Shown piece after piece: positions 1-5,739 of a stretch of DNA of 10,594 nucleotides. The stretch is taken from contig JACQNQ010000017.1 of NCBI GenBank assembly GCA_016202965.1, positions 1-10,594 on the forward strand, in the 5' to 3' direction. The notes below the pieces were generated by a model that saw only the letters and a program-made list of their open reading frames with translations, searched no databases and was not told the origin of the DNA. The translations under genes and the position numbers were made by a program. The stretch comes from Candidatus Zambryskiibacteriota bacterium (lineage in GTDB: Bacteria > Patescibacteriota > Minisyncoccia > Phycocordibacterales > DATDWN01). The number at the start of each line of letters is the position of its first letter. Position 1 is the stretch's first letter.

Positions 1-16
1 ATGTTAATATAACTAT

Positions 17-115
17 ATGAAAAAAATCTTACTTTCTGGGGTCAAGCCGACTGGACGACCACATATCGGTAATTATTTCGGAGCGATGAAACAATTTCTA
101 CATGATAATTTCTTT
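17..115 (+). pseudogene. 5' remnant of a second tryptophanyl-tRNA synthetase gene
   Basis: The first 27 codons encode a clear TrpS N-terminus, including LLSGVKPTG and the class I HIGN signature followed by YFGAMKQF. It aligns with the start of the complete trpS at 2282, with about 19 of 26 residues identical. In the best-matching stretch most DNA differences are synonymous (GGT/GGC, TTC/TTT, GGA/GGC, CAA/CAG), which suggests a paralogue that once worked rather than a recent copy. Similarity stops near position 99, and the tyrS stop codon, read from the other strand, begins at 118. The reading frame stays open to 361, but that part is antisense to tyrS and is not TrpS-like. The ATG at 17 is preceded by a TAATAT box at 5-10. 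This could be a deleted paralogue, a rearrangement scar or a contig-edge artefact. The similarity itself is clear; its origin is inference. Confidence 0.75.
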
Positions 116-1348
116 CTAGGTGACGACTCTATGCCGTTTTTTCTTTCCGGAGCTCAAAAGCAGTTCGCCCTCTCTGAACATTTCTTCAGTGATGAGGGTT
201 TTTGCCGAAAGCACCTTTTCTCCCTGAACATAGGCGCCCCCCTGCTCTGCCAGTCTTTGGACCTCGGCTCTTGTTTCTGCAAGACCAGTTTCTATAAACA
301 GGTCAGTCAGAGTTACGCCTTTAATGAACCGTTCTCGGGCAATTGTGCTCGTCGGCATTGAATCAATACCCTCATTTGTTTTGCCGAACGCCGCTCTAGA
401 AGCTTTGCGGGCTTTTTCCGCTTCTTCTTCGCCGTGAGCCAGTTTAGTTGTCTCAAAAGCCAGAATTTCTTTGGCTTGTCTGATATCGGCTCCTTTCAAC
501 TTTTCCAGCTCCTTGATTTGTTCAAACGGCAAGAAGGTGAAGAATTTTAAGAAACTGACAACATCCCTGTCATCAGTGTTGATCCAGTACTGATAAAACT
601 CATACGGCGATGTTTTCTTTGGGTCGAGCCAGATGGTTCCTGATTCTGTTTTACCCATCTTTCGTCCAGCAGCCGTTGTCAGTAACGGGAAAGTCAGAGC
701 ATGAACATTTTTTCCGGTGACCTTGCGAATAAGGTCGTTGCCCGCAAGAATATTTCCCCACTGGTCGTCGCCACCCATCTGGATTGTGCAATTGTGGTTG
801 TTGAACAAGACAAGAAAGTCATACGCTTGCAGAACCTGGTAATTGAATTCAATAAACGACAACCCTTCTTGTCTGTCCAACCTTTGTTTGTAGGATTCCG
901 AACGAATCATCTCATTTATTTTGAAGTATCTGCCGATATCGCGCAGGAAATCAATGTAATTGAGATTGAGAAGCCAGTCGGCGTTGTTGAGAAATAAACC
1001 CTGCTTGCCATCCAAAACAGCGTACCGTTTCAGTTGAGCGAGAATTTTTTCTCCGTTGCTGTCGATTTCTTCCCGTGTCATTATACGACGCATTTCGGTC
1101 TTGCCGCTCGGGTCGCCGATCATTGTTGTCCCACCTCCGATAATGCATATCGGAAAGTGGCCTGCTCTCTGAAGTTGGGCGATTGCCATAATCGGTACCA
1201 AACTGCCGGCGTGAAGACTGTCGGCTGTCGGGTCAAAGCCGATGTAAAAAACTTGACCTTTTGTATCCAGCGCAACTTCAAGCGCCTTTTCATCAGTGCT
1301 TTGCTTGACAAATCCGCGTTGTTTGAGTGTTTCTAAGGCGTTGTTCAT
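116..1348 (-). CDS. tyrS: Tyrosyl-tRNA synthetase
   Basis: This 410-residue cytoplasmic class Ic synthetase activates tyrosine with ATP and charges tRNA-Tyr. The Rossmann catalytic core shows YIGFDPTADSLHAGS, where HAGS at residues 46-49 stands for HIGH (the final Ser variant occurs in some bacterial TyrRS). GDPSGKTE lies at 78-85, YQVLQAYDF at 170-178 with the tyrosine-binding Tyr/Asp, MGGDDQWGN at 191-199, and KMGKT at 230-234 as the KMSKS loop. The C-terminal part from about 345 looks like the S4 RNA-binding domain and ends in the usual LLSSGKKK-type tail. Length is normal for the bacterial form, so the gene is complete despite abutting the trpS remnant. There is no Shine-Dalgarno before the ATG. 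It lies downstream of the tyrA-like gene on the same strand. No hairpin terminator is visible after its TAG stop. Confidence 0.97.
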   Translation of the reverse strand: MNNALETLKQRGFVKQSTDEKALEVALDTKGQVFYIGFDPTADSLHAGSLVPIMAIAQLQRAGHFPICIIGGGTTMIGDPSGKTEMRRIMTREEIDSNGEKILAQLKRYAVLDGKQGLFLNNADWLLNLNYIDFLRDIGRYFKINEMIRSESYKQRLDRQEGLSFIEFNYQVLQAYDFLVLFNNHNCTIQMGGDDQWGNILAGNDLIRKVTGKNVHALTFPLLTTAAGRKMGKTESGTIWLDPKKTSPYEFYQYWINTDDRDVVSFLKFFTFLPFEQIKELEKLKGADIRQAKEILAFETTKLAHGEEEAEKARKASRAAFGKTNEGIDSMPTSTIARERFIKGVTLTDLFIETGLAETRAEVQRLAEQGGAYVQGEKVLSAKTLITEEMFREGELLLSSGKKKRHRVVT

Positions 1349-1360
1349 GTAGTTTCATTT

Positions 1361-1404
1361 ATTCTATCATCTTGCAGATTTTCGGCAATTATTTCAAGAT
1401 TATA
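1361..1404 (-). promoter_or_regulatory. Candidate tyrS promoters
   Basis: Two alternative -10 boxes are visible upstream of tyrS. TAGAAT at 1361-1366 has TTGCCG at 1383-1388 with a 16-nt spacer, which would give a leader of only a few bases. A perfect TATAAT at 1399-1404 lacks a good -35 and would give a leader of about 45 nt. The second lies across the natural end of the interrupted tyrA frame. Neither is proven. Confidence 0.35.
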
Positions 1405-1408
1405 TACC

Positions 1409-1537
1409 TTATATTTTGTAATCCTTGTATATGGAAGTCGGCAAAAGTTTATTATACAGACGGTCATATGCTCTGCCTAACTGGACACGCATTTTTTTGG
1501 TGTACTGATTATAACTTTGAAGACTGTTAAAAAGTTC
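1409..1537 (-). pseudogene. Detached C-terminal part of the tyrA-like gene, after an in-frame TGA
   Basis: Reading on past the TGA at 1538-1540 in the same frame gives 42 further codons to a TAA at 1409-1411. They begin ELFNSLQSYNQYTKKMR and end with DRLYNKLLPTS followed by a short tail. This looks like the natural helical end of a prephenate/arogenate dehydrogenase, in which an aromatic residue is expected between the DS and ELF motifs that flank the stop. A TGG-to-TGA change would explain it. The full frame 1409-2176 would encode about 255 residues. Options are a nonsense mutation, a sequencing or assembly error, or readthrough. A wholesale UGA-to-Trp code is unlikely because other genes here end in TGA and the same gene uses TGG at Trp146. 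Confidence 0.7.
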
Positions 1538-2176
1538 TCAACTATCGTTGCAGGTCTGCTCCATAACTTTGTAGAGTTCTTCGGCGCTCTTGGTGTCAAT
1601 AGGAGTTTTGGAAAATTTGAAATCCGCCAGTAGTTGTCCAATAAAGTGAGTTACTCCTTGGGAACGAGCGGCCAACTCATCGTGTTTTTTTGGCGGTAGT
1701 TCAACCACATTCAAACCGCAAGAAGCAAAATAGTTTTTCCAAAATGAATACTCGCGATCACCGGAGATACACTGATTCATGACAATTCTTAAATTATCAA
1801 AACCGTCTTTACTGCTGTCCGGTCCGAACATCGGATGGGTCAGTATTGCTCCAGTTTTTGTATCTTTTAGATATTTTGAAAATACTTTTTCTGGAAACAT
1901 TTTAACCGATAGTGTGTCAATAAGAATATGATTGTCTCTGAAATATTTTTTATGATGTTTTACGACAGATTCAAATTTTGGGATAGGCACGCAATAAAAA
2001 ATTGTATCGCTTGCATATACTCGTTTTAAACTTTTAGTAATATGAGTTCGCTTGTCAAGATGATGATGATTGAAGGCCTTCAGACTTATATCAAATAACA
2101 CAATATCAAAATGTCCACGCAAAAGTCGATGTAAAGTTTTTCCAAACCTGCCAAACCCGATAATACTAACTGTCAT
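1538..2176 (-). CDS. tyrA: Prephenate/arogenate dehydrogenase-like protein, C-terminally truncated
   Basis: The 212-residue product resembles TyrA, which oxidatively decarboxylates prephenate or arogenate toward tyrosine using NAD(P). The N-terminal Rossmann fold starts with GFGRFG at 7-12. Asp29 lies at the end of the second strand, which would fit NAD preference. The family signature HPMFGPDS occupies 114-121 with the conserved His114. AARSQGVTHFIGQLL at about 169-183 marks the start of the helical dimerisation domain. That domain is interrupted after residue 212 by TGA, and about 42 family-like codons follow in frame. The start is supported by a promoter placing the transcript start at or beside the ATG, with no Shine-Dalgarno. 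The gene sits just upstream of tyrS on the same strand, so tyrosine synthesis and charging may be linked. Whether the truncated protein works is unknown. Prephenate versus arogenate specificity cannot be read from the sequence. Confidence 0.85.
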   Translation of the reverse strand: MTVSIIGFGRFGKTLHRLLRGHFDIVLFDISLKAFNHHHLDKRTHITKSLKRVYASDTIFYCVPIPKFESVVKHHKKYFRDNHILIDTLSVKMFPEKVFSKYLKDTKTGAILTHPMFGPDSSKDGFDNLRIVMNQCISGDREYSFWKNYFASCGLNVVELPPKKHDELAARSQGVTHFIGQLLADFKFSKTPIDTKSAEELYKVMEQTCNDS

Positions 2177-2183
2177 ACATCTT

Positions 2184-2211
2184 AATATAAAGTTTTTTCT
2201 TTAAAAGTCAA
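2184..2211 (-). promoter_or_regulatory. tyrA promoter, probably giving a leaderless transcript
   Basis: On the minus strand TTGACT (2206-2211) and TATATT (2184-2189) are separated by 16 nt. The -10 box ends 7 nt before the ATG, so the transcript would begin at or next to the start codon. No Shine-Dalgarno is present, which agrees with leaderless translation. Confidence 0.5.
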
Positions 2212-2226
2212 AATAGAAGTTTGTAA

Positions 2227-2255
2227 TTTTGTTACTTGATAACAGGTAGTATGAT
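2227..2255 (+). promoter_or_regulatory. Candidate trpS promoter
   Basis: TATGAT at 2250-2255 is the best -10 box upstream of trpS. The possible -35 is weak: TTGTTA with a 15-nt spacer or TTTTGT with 17. A weaker TAGACT at 2270-2275, six bases before the ATG, would instead make the mRNA leaderless. No Shine-Dalgarno is visible. Confidence 0.3.
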
Positions 2256-2281
2256 TTTATTTTTTTTGATAGACTGTATTT

Positions 2282-3235
2282 ATGATTAAAAAAACTTTGC
2301 TTTCGGGGATACAACCAAGCGGCAGTTTGCATATCGGCAATTATTTTGGCGCGATAAAACAGTTTGTGGACATGCAGGACAATCACAATGCCATTTACAT
2401 GATTGTTGACTATCATGCCCTGAATTCCGTTCAAAATAAAGAAACGATGTCTAAAAATATTTTGAATCTAGCCATTGACGATCTTGCTTTGGGACTAGAC
2501 TCACAAAAGTCTCTAATTTTTAAACAATCAGATGTATCGGAACACACCGAACTTGCCTGGATTTTTGACACCATTACGACTATGCCGTATCTCGAGCGTG
2601 CGCACGCCTATAAAGATGCTGTGGCAAACGGGCGGGAAGCAAGCGTTGGGCTATTCAACTACCCGATGCTCATGGCCGCAGATATTTTAATGTACGATGT
2701 GGATGTGGTGCCTGTCGGAGCCGACCAGAAACAGCATGTGGAGTATGCCCGCGACACTGCGCAAAAATTTAATAATGTTTTCAAATCAGAGGTATTTAAA
2801 TTACCAGAAGTAAAAATTTTAGAAGAAGTGGCGGTAGTGTCGGGAACTGACGGACGCAAAATGAGTAAGAGTTATGGCAATACTATTCCGCTTTTTGCCA
2901 GCGACGAGGAGATTGAAAAAGCAGTTATGTCTATTGTTACAGATTCAGCAGGTGATAAACCAGGAAATGTTTATGCTATTCACAAACTTTTCAAATCAGA
3001 AGCCGAGCTCGCGCCACTCTATGAAGAAAATAGAGGCAAGTACAAAGTTTTAAAAGAAGCTTTGATTTCTGATTTAAAAAATTTTATCCGACCCCTACGC
3101 GAAAAGCGTGAACGGCTTGCAAGCGACACCGACTATGTCTTGGACGTCCTTAAAGAAGGTGGCAAACGAGCCAAAATGAAAGCCGAGAAAAAAATGGAAA
3201 TTGTCCGCGAAGCGATTGGAGTGAAATTGTATTAA
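2282..3235 (+). CDS. trpS: Tryptophanyl-tRNA synthetase
   Basis: This 317-residue class Ic enzyme forms Trp-AMP and charges tRNA-Trp in the cytoplasm. The sequence opens with LLSGIQPSG and HIGN at residues 17-20 (the HIGH motif). The conserved segment MAADILMYD lies near 131-139 and carries the tryptophan-contacting Asp of the family, followed by VGADQKQH at 145-152. The class I KMSKS loop is at 193-197. The C-terminal helical anticodon-binding part is present and the length matches compact bacterial TrpRS, so this copy is intact. It diverges from the tyrA-like gene and ends at a hairpin terminator. It is clearly related to, but not the source of a recent duplication of, the remnant at 17-115. 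Confidence 0.97.
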   Translation: MIKKTLLSGIQPSGSLHIGNYFGAIKQFVDMQDNHNAIYMIVDYHALNSVQNKETMSKNILNLAIDDLALGLDSQKSLIFKQSDVSEHTELAWIFDTITTMPYLERAHAYKDAVANGREASVGLFNYPMLMAADILMYDVDVVPVGADQKQHVEYARDTAQKFNNVFKSEVFKLPEVKILEEVAVVSGTDGRKMSKSYGNTIPLFASDEEIEKAVMSIVTDSAGDKPGNVYAIHKLFKSEAELAPLYEENRGKYKVLKEALISDLKNFIRPLREKRERLASDTDYVLDVLKEGGKRAKMKAEKKMEIVREAIGVKLY

Positions 3236-3242
3236 GAAATAA

Positions 3243-3280
3243 AAATTGCGCCTCTCGGTCCTGCCGATTCGGCGCAATTT
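3243..3280. terminator. Bidirectional intrinsic terminator between convergent genes
   Basis: The arms AAATTGCGCC (3243-3252) and GGCGCAATTT (3271-3280) pair perfectly over 10 bp. An inner TCGG/CCGA helix (3255-3258 with 3264-3267) closes around a TCCTG loop. On the minus strand the hairpin is followed by a T-rich run (TTTTTATTTCTT) and lies just after the stop of the 3290-3616 gene. On the plus strand a shorter T run follows and the hairpin sits 8 nt past the trpS stop. Confidence 0.85.
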
Positions 3281-3289
3281 CTTCCGGAC

Positions 3290-3616
3290 TCAATTGGTTT
3301 CTGGATAAAATTGTACCCATCCGGTTTCCACCCAGATTAGGCTATTGGGTGGCACCGGGTTTGGATGACCACTTTCTTCAAATGCCGGAAGGCAAGATTG
3401 TTCAAGTGGTATAGCGTAGTAAAGGCCGGATTCCGCATCGTTACCTAAAAGAAGGAATCCTTCTGGTGGAACACTGCATGGCCGAACTTGACCATCCGGA
3501 TGGACAAAACCGAGGTCCATCGTTTGCCATGATGTTCCTCCTTGTTTGATAAACTCTGCTCGTGCTTGAGACAGAGTTTCTGCATCTATCGTTGTGACAA
3601 ATTGGAATCTTTTCAT
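3290..3616 (-). CDS. Small soluble protein of unknown function
   Basis: I do not recognise this 108-residue protein. It starts MKRFQFVTTIDAETLSQAR and has no signal peptide or membrane segment. The middle and C-terminal parts are rich in Pro, Gly and aromatic residues (for example SVPPEGFLLLGND and SLIWVETGWVQFYP), which suggests a compact beta-rich fold. The N-terminal half has a predicted helix around ETLSQARAEFIKQG. It is very likely a real gene: a TTGACA/TAATAT promoter with 17-nt spacing, a strong GGAGG Shine-Dalgarno 6-7 nt before the ATG, and a hairpin terminator directly after the TGA stop. It stands alone between convergent trpS and divergent DUF5674. It looks more GC-rich by eye than its neighbours, so transfer is possible. 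Confidence 0.8.
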   Translation of the reverse strand: MKRFQFVTTIDAETLSQARAEFIKQGGTSWQTMDLGFVHPDGQVRPCSVPPEGFLLLGNDAESGLYYAIPLEQSCLPAFEESGHPNPVPPNSLIWVETGWVQFYPETN

Positions 3617-3620
3617 CTTA

Positions 3621-3662
3621 TCCTCCTTGAATTATATTATCACCTTGTTTATTATTTGTCAA
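3621..3662 (-). promoter_or_regulatory. Near-consensus promoter and Shine-Dalgarno of the 3290-3616 gene
   Basis: On the minus strand the -35 TTGACA (3657-3662) is perfect and the -10 is TAATAT (3634-3639), with an ideal 17-nt spacer. The predicted start near 3627 leaves a leader of about 11 nt that is almost entirely the GGAGGA ribosome-binding site (3621-3626). This is a much stronger signal set than those of the housekeeping genes nearby. Confidence 0.8.
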
Positions 3663-3675
3663 TAATGTCTATAAT
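3645..3675 (+). promoter_or_regulatory. Candidate promoter of the DUF5674 gene
   Basis: A perfect TATAAT (3670-3675) lies 24 nt before the chosen ATG. The only -35-like element is TTGTTT (3645-3650), with a long 19-nt spacer. It interleaves with the divergent promoter on the minus strand, so the two genes may compete for polymerase. Confidence 0.4.
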
Positions 3676-3699
3676 TTGCTACCATGCTATTATTTTTTT

Positions 3700-4044
3700 A
3701 TGAATATAGTCATAATTTCTGACACTATAACCATTGACGAGTTGAAAAAAATTGCTAAGGAATTTTATGTTACTATGATAAAAGGTGTAGTAGATATAAA
3801 AAAAGAAGTGATTGCTTTTGGCGGGCAATATCATATTGATGCAAACGCAGTACTGACTGAGAAAGGTTCACAACAACAAGATGTATGGGGATTTAATGTT
3901 AATTTCATAAAACCAAAGGAAGAGTGGATTGAATACAATTCTCTTATCAATATCCGTCCTCTGCAAGAAAATTATGATATGGAAGTGCTGGATGAAGATA
4001 TTCGTCGAAAAATGAAGAAAATTATTAATTCAAAAATAACATGA
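3700..4044 (+). CDS. DUF5674 family protein
   Basis: The 114-residue product matches the DUF5674 pattern as I remember it: an N-terminal helix (DELKKIAKEF), then MIKGVVDIKKEVIAFGG at about 26-42, YHIDANAVL at 44-52, a GS..QDVWGFN motif at 57-66, and the C-terminal SLINIRP followed by a helical tail. The family is small, cytoplasmic and common in CPR bacteria and cyanobacteria; no biochemical function is established that I know of. The ATG at 3700 is chosen because the family begins right there with MNIVII. A TTG at 3676 in the same frame would add a tail that does not look like the family. There is no Shine-Dalgarno. The TGA stop is immediately followed by the left arm of a 16-bp inverted repeat. 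Confidence 0.85.
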   Translation: MNIVIISDTITIDELKKIAKEFYVTMIKGVVDIKKEVIAFGGQYHIDANAVLTEKGSQQQDVWGFNVNFIKPKEEWIEYNSLINIRPLQENYDMEVLDEDIRRKMKKIINSKIT

Positions 4045-4146
4045 ATCCCGTTAGAGTTTTACATATTTTCAAAGTGGTGTTTATAGTATTATAAAATGGG
4101 TATAAGGTTTATTTAATATACATATGATTAAAAACTCTAACGGGAT
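4045..4146. repeat. Perfect 16-bp inverted repeat with a 70-nt loop
   Basis: ATCCCGTTAGAGTTTT (4045-4060) is the exact reverse complement of AAAACTCTAACGGGAT (4131-4146). After a small bulge the pairing continues inward as CATAT/ATATG. The left arm begins one base after the DUF5674 stop. The right arm covers the first codons of the next gene, including the alternative start at 4145. In a transcript reading through from upstream this would fold into a long hairpin over the start region. The loop is AT-rich and contains several weak -10-like boxes. It carries no T-run typical of an intrinsic terminator. Confidence 0.85.
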
Positions 4147-4441
4147 GAATACGGAAAGAACACCCGATTTTCTTATGGCAAATCTTGGCGCTGAAGTCTC
4201 AAGGATATTTAGCGCTAAAGAAAAATCTGATACTGTTTTAACACAAAACGCAAAAAAAAGAGCGCAAGCAATCATTTTTCAAATAATACAATACCCGGAA
4301 ATGAGGTCTAGAACTCCTGAAATAGAGATGCTTTCCTCTGTTATTTCCGATATTTCAAGTTTTACTCCAAAATTGCGTATCTCCCGCAAAAATCTCTCGT
4401 CTTATTTTTACCCATTTGTTGAGAAGGTTATGCAGTCTTAA
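4124..4441 (+). CDS. Small helical protein of unknown function
   Basis: The 105-residue protein is charged and predicted to be mostly alpha-helical and soluble, with no signal or membrane segment. After a short start the segment RTPDFLMANLGAEVSRIFSAKEK (about 12-34) is followed by a helix containing KKRAQAIIFQIIQ and a pair of motifs, MRSRTPEIEMLSSVI and LSSYFYPFVEKVM. The layout recalls small helical hypothetical proteins I associate with Parcubacteria, but I cannot name a family or function. The ATG at 4145 (MNTERTPDF) is an alternative start giving 98 residues, and both starts lie in or beside the inverted repeat. Only 8 nt separate its TAA from aspS, so the two are likely cotranscribed. 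Confidence 0.7.
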   Translation: MIKNSNGMNTERTPDFLMANLGAEVSRIFSAKEKSDTVLTQNAKKRAQAIIFQIIQYPEMRSRTPEIEMLSSVISDISSFTPKLRISRKNLSSYFYPFVEKVMQS

Positions 4442-4449
4442 AAATTTTT

Positions 4450-5739
4450 ATGAAACGAGTTTACACAAAAGATATTAGCGTGCATATTGGAAAGAAAATC
4501 ACTATCGCTGGATTTGTCCAAACTCTACGGGTGCAGAGCAAGATTGTTTTTCTCATTTTGCGGGATGTGACAGGCACGGTGCAGACTGTTGTGGAAATTA
4601 GTTCGCCAGTTTTTGAAACTGCCAAAAATCTATCACATGAATCTGTGGTAAAAATTACAGGCATAGTCAAAGGCACTCCGCAGGCCCCAAACGGGGTGGA
4701 GGTAGGAGTTACCAGTATTGAAGTGTTATCAACCGCAGACTCTGAACTGCCTATTCCTGTGATCACAAAAGGAGGAGAAGAAACCGAGGCGCCAATACGC
4801 TACGACTTCCGTTGGATTGATTTGCGCAAGCCGGAGAAAAAAAGAATTTTTGAAGTCTGGACGGAGTTTGAAAAGGGCTGGCGAAAGTACTGGGACAAGA
4901 ATGATTTTATCCAGCTTTACCCTCCGAACTTTTTGGAAACTCAATCGGAGTCCGGGGCAGAAGTTTTTACTGTGAACTACTTTGACCGCAAGGCTTTTCT
5001 ACCTCAATCGCCCCAGTTTTATAAGCAAATGGCCATGGCCGCCGGAATGGAAAAAGTTTTCATGGTCTCGCCTGTGTTTCGGGCTGAAGAATCTTTTACT
5101 ACACGACATGTCACCGAATTCACTGGTTGGGACTTTGAGATAAGTTATATTGAATCTTTGACAGACATAATGGATGCCGAGGAAGGGATGATTATAGAAG
5201 GTTTCAAAGCCATTTTGGAAAAATTTCCGGATATTAATATTACTATTCCGAGCCAGCCGTTTCCACGCATCACTATGGCTGAAGCCAAAAAAATATTAGC
5301 AAAAATAGATACGCCAAGTCCAGAAGAATACGACTTATCACCAGAAGAAGAGCGAGCTATAAGCGAGTATGTTAAAAAAGAACACAATCACGATTTCGTT
5401 TTTATTACCGAATATCACAAGTCAAAAAGCGCTTTCTATCATATGCGACTGGAGGAGGGCAGCGATTATTCCCGTCGGGCAGATCTGTTATATCGTGGCT
5501 TGGAAGTAACAACTTTGGCACAACGCGAGCATCGAGTGGAAATCTTGGAAAAACAGGTAAAAGAAAAGGGTATGGCTTTAGAATCACTTCGCGATTATCT
5601 CAACTTTTTCCGCTATGGCTGTCCTCCGCATGGCGGCGCAGGCGTCGGTCCCGGCCGATTTATTATGAAGATGCTGGATTTGTCGAATATCCGCGAAGCT
5701 ACTTACTTACCGCGCGACGTAAAAAGATTAAACCCATGA
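4450..5739 (+). CDS. aspS: Archaeal-type aspartyl-tRNA synthetase (possibly Asp/Asn non-discriminating)
   Basis: This 429-residue class IIb synthetase forms Asp-AMP and aspartylates tRNA. It has the short archaeal/eukaryotic architecture without the large GAD insertion of typical bacterial AspRS. An N-terminal OB-fold anticodon domain spans about 1-105. The catalytic core has SPQFYKQ at 187-193, motif 2 FRAEESFTTRHVTEF at 210-224, QREHR at 358-362 and motif 3 GVGPGRFIMKML at 398-409. Motif 3 has Gly where the usual ER pair carries Glu; the Arg is kept. Aligned to Thermococcus AspRS, the discriminating Trp26 and Lys85 correspond to Gln24 and Pro80. Pro at the second site is the residue reported for non-discriminating enzymes, so tRNA-Asn charging is possible but unproven. 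There is no Shine-Dalgarno. It overlaps the downstream nucleotidase gene (ATGA). Confidence 0.93.
   Translation: MKRVYTKDISVHIGKKITIAGFVQTLRVQSKIVFLILRDVTGTVQTVVEISSPVFETAKNLSHESVVKITGIVKGTPQAPNGVEVGVTSIEVLSTADSELPIPVITKGGEETEAPIRYDFRWIDLRKPEKKRIFEVWTEFEKGWRKYWDKNDFIQLYPPNFLETQSESGAEVFTVNYFDRKAFLPQSPQFYKQMAMAAGMEKVFMVSPVFRAEESFTTRHVTEFTGWDFEISYIESLTDIMDAEEGMIIEGFKAILEKFPDINITIPSQPFPRITMAEAKKILAKIDTPSPEEYDLSPEEERAISEYVKKEHNHDFVFITEYHKSKSAFYHMRLEEGSDYSRRADLLYRGLEVTTLAQREHRVEILEKQVKEKGMALESLRDYLNFFRYGCPPHGGAGVGPGRFIMKMLDLSNIREATYLPRDVKRLNP

Noticed and set aside
116..361. Plus-strand frame continuing the trpS remnant through the tyrS 3' end as a fusion gene
   Set aside because: Beyond about residue 30 the product is antisense to conserved tyrS codons and has no TrpS similarity, so it is listed only as a remnant.
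1381..1393. TCGGCAATTATTT shared between the tyrS upstream region and the trpS HIGN-coding region, suggesting another trpS fragment
   Set aside because: About one 13-base match is expected by chance in a window of this size. Flanking bases do not align, and the copy lies between genes with no matching protein reading.
1327..1530. Plus-strand open frame over the tyrS/tyrA junction
   Set aside because: It is antisense to the tyrA C-terminal codons, has a low-complexity Cys/aromatic-rich product and no start signals.
1538..1540. Genome-wide reassignment of TGA to Trp or Gly, as in Mycoplasma or Absconditabacteria/Gracilibacteria
   Set aside because: aspS, scpA, DUF5674 and the 3290-3616 gene end naturally at TGA, one directly before a terminator hairpin. 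No other conserved gene here contains an internal TGA, and TGG is used in the same tyrA gene.
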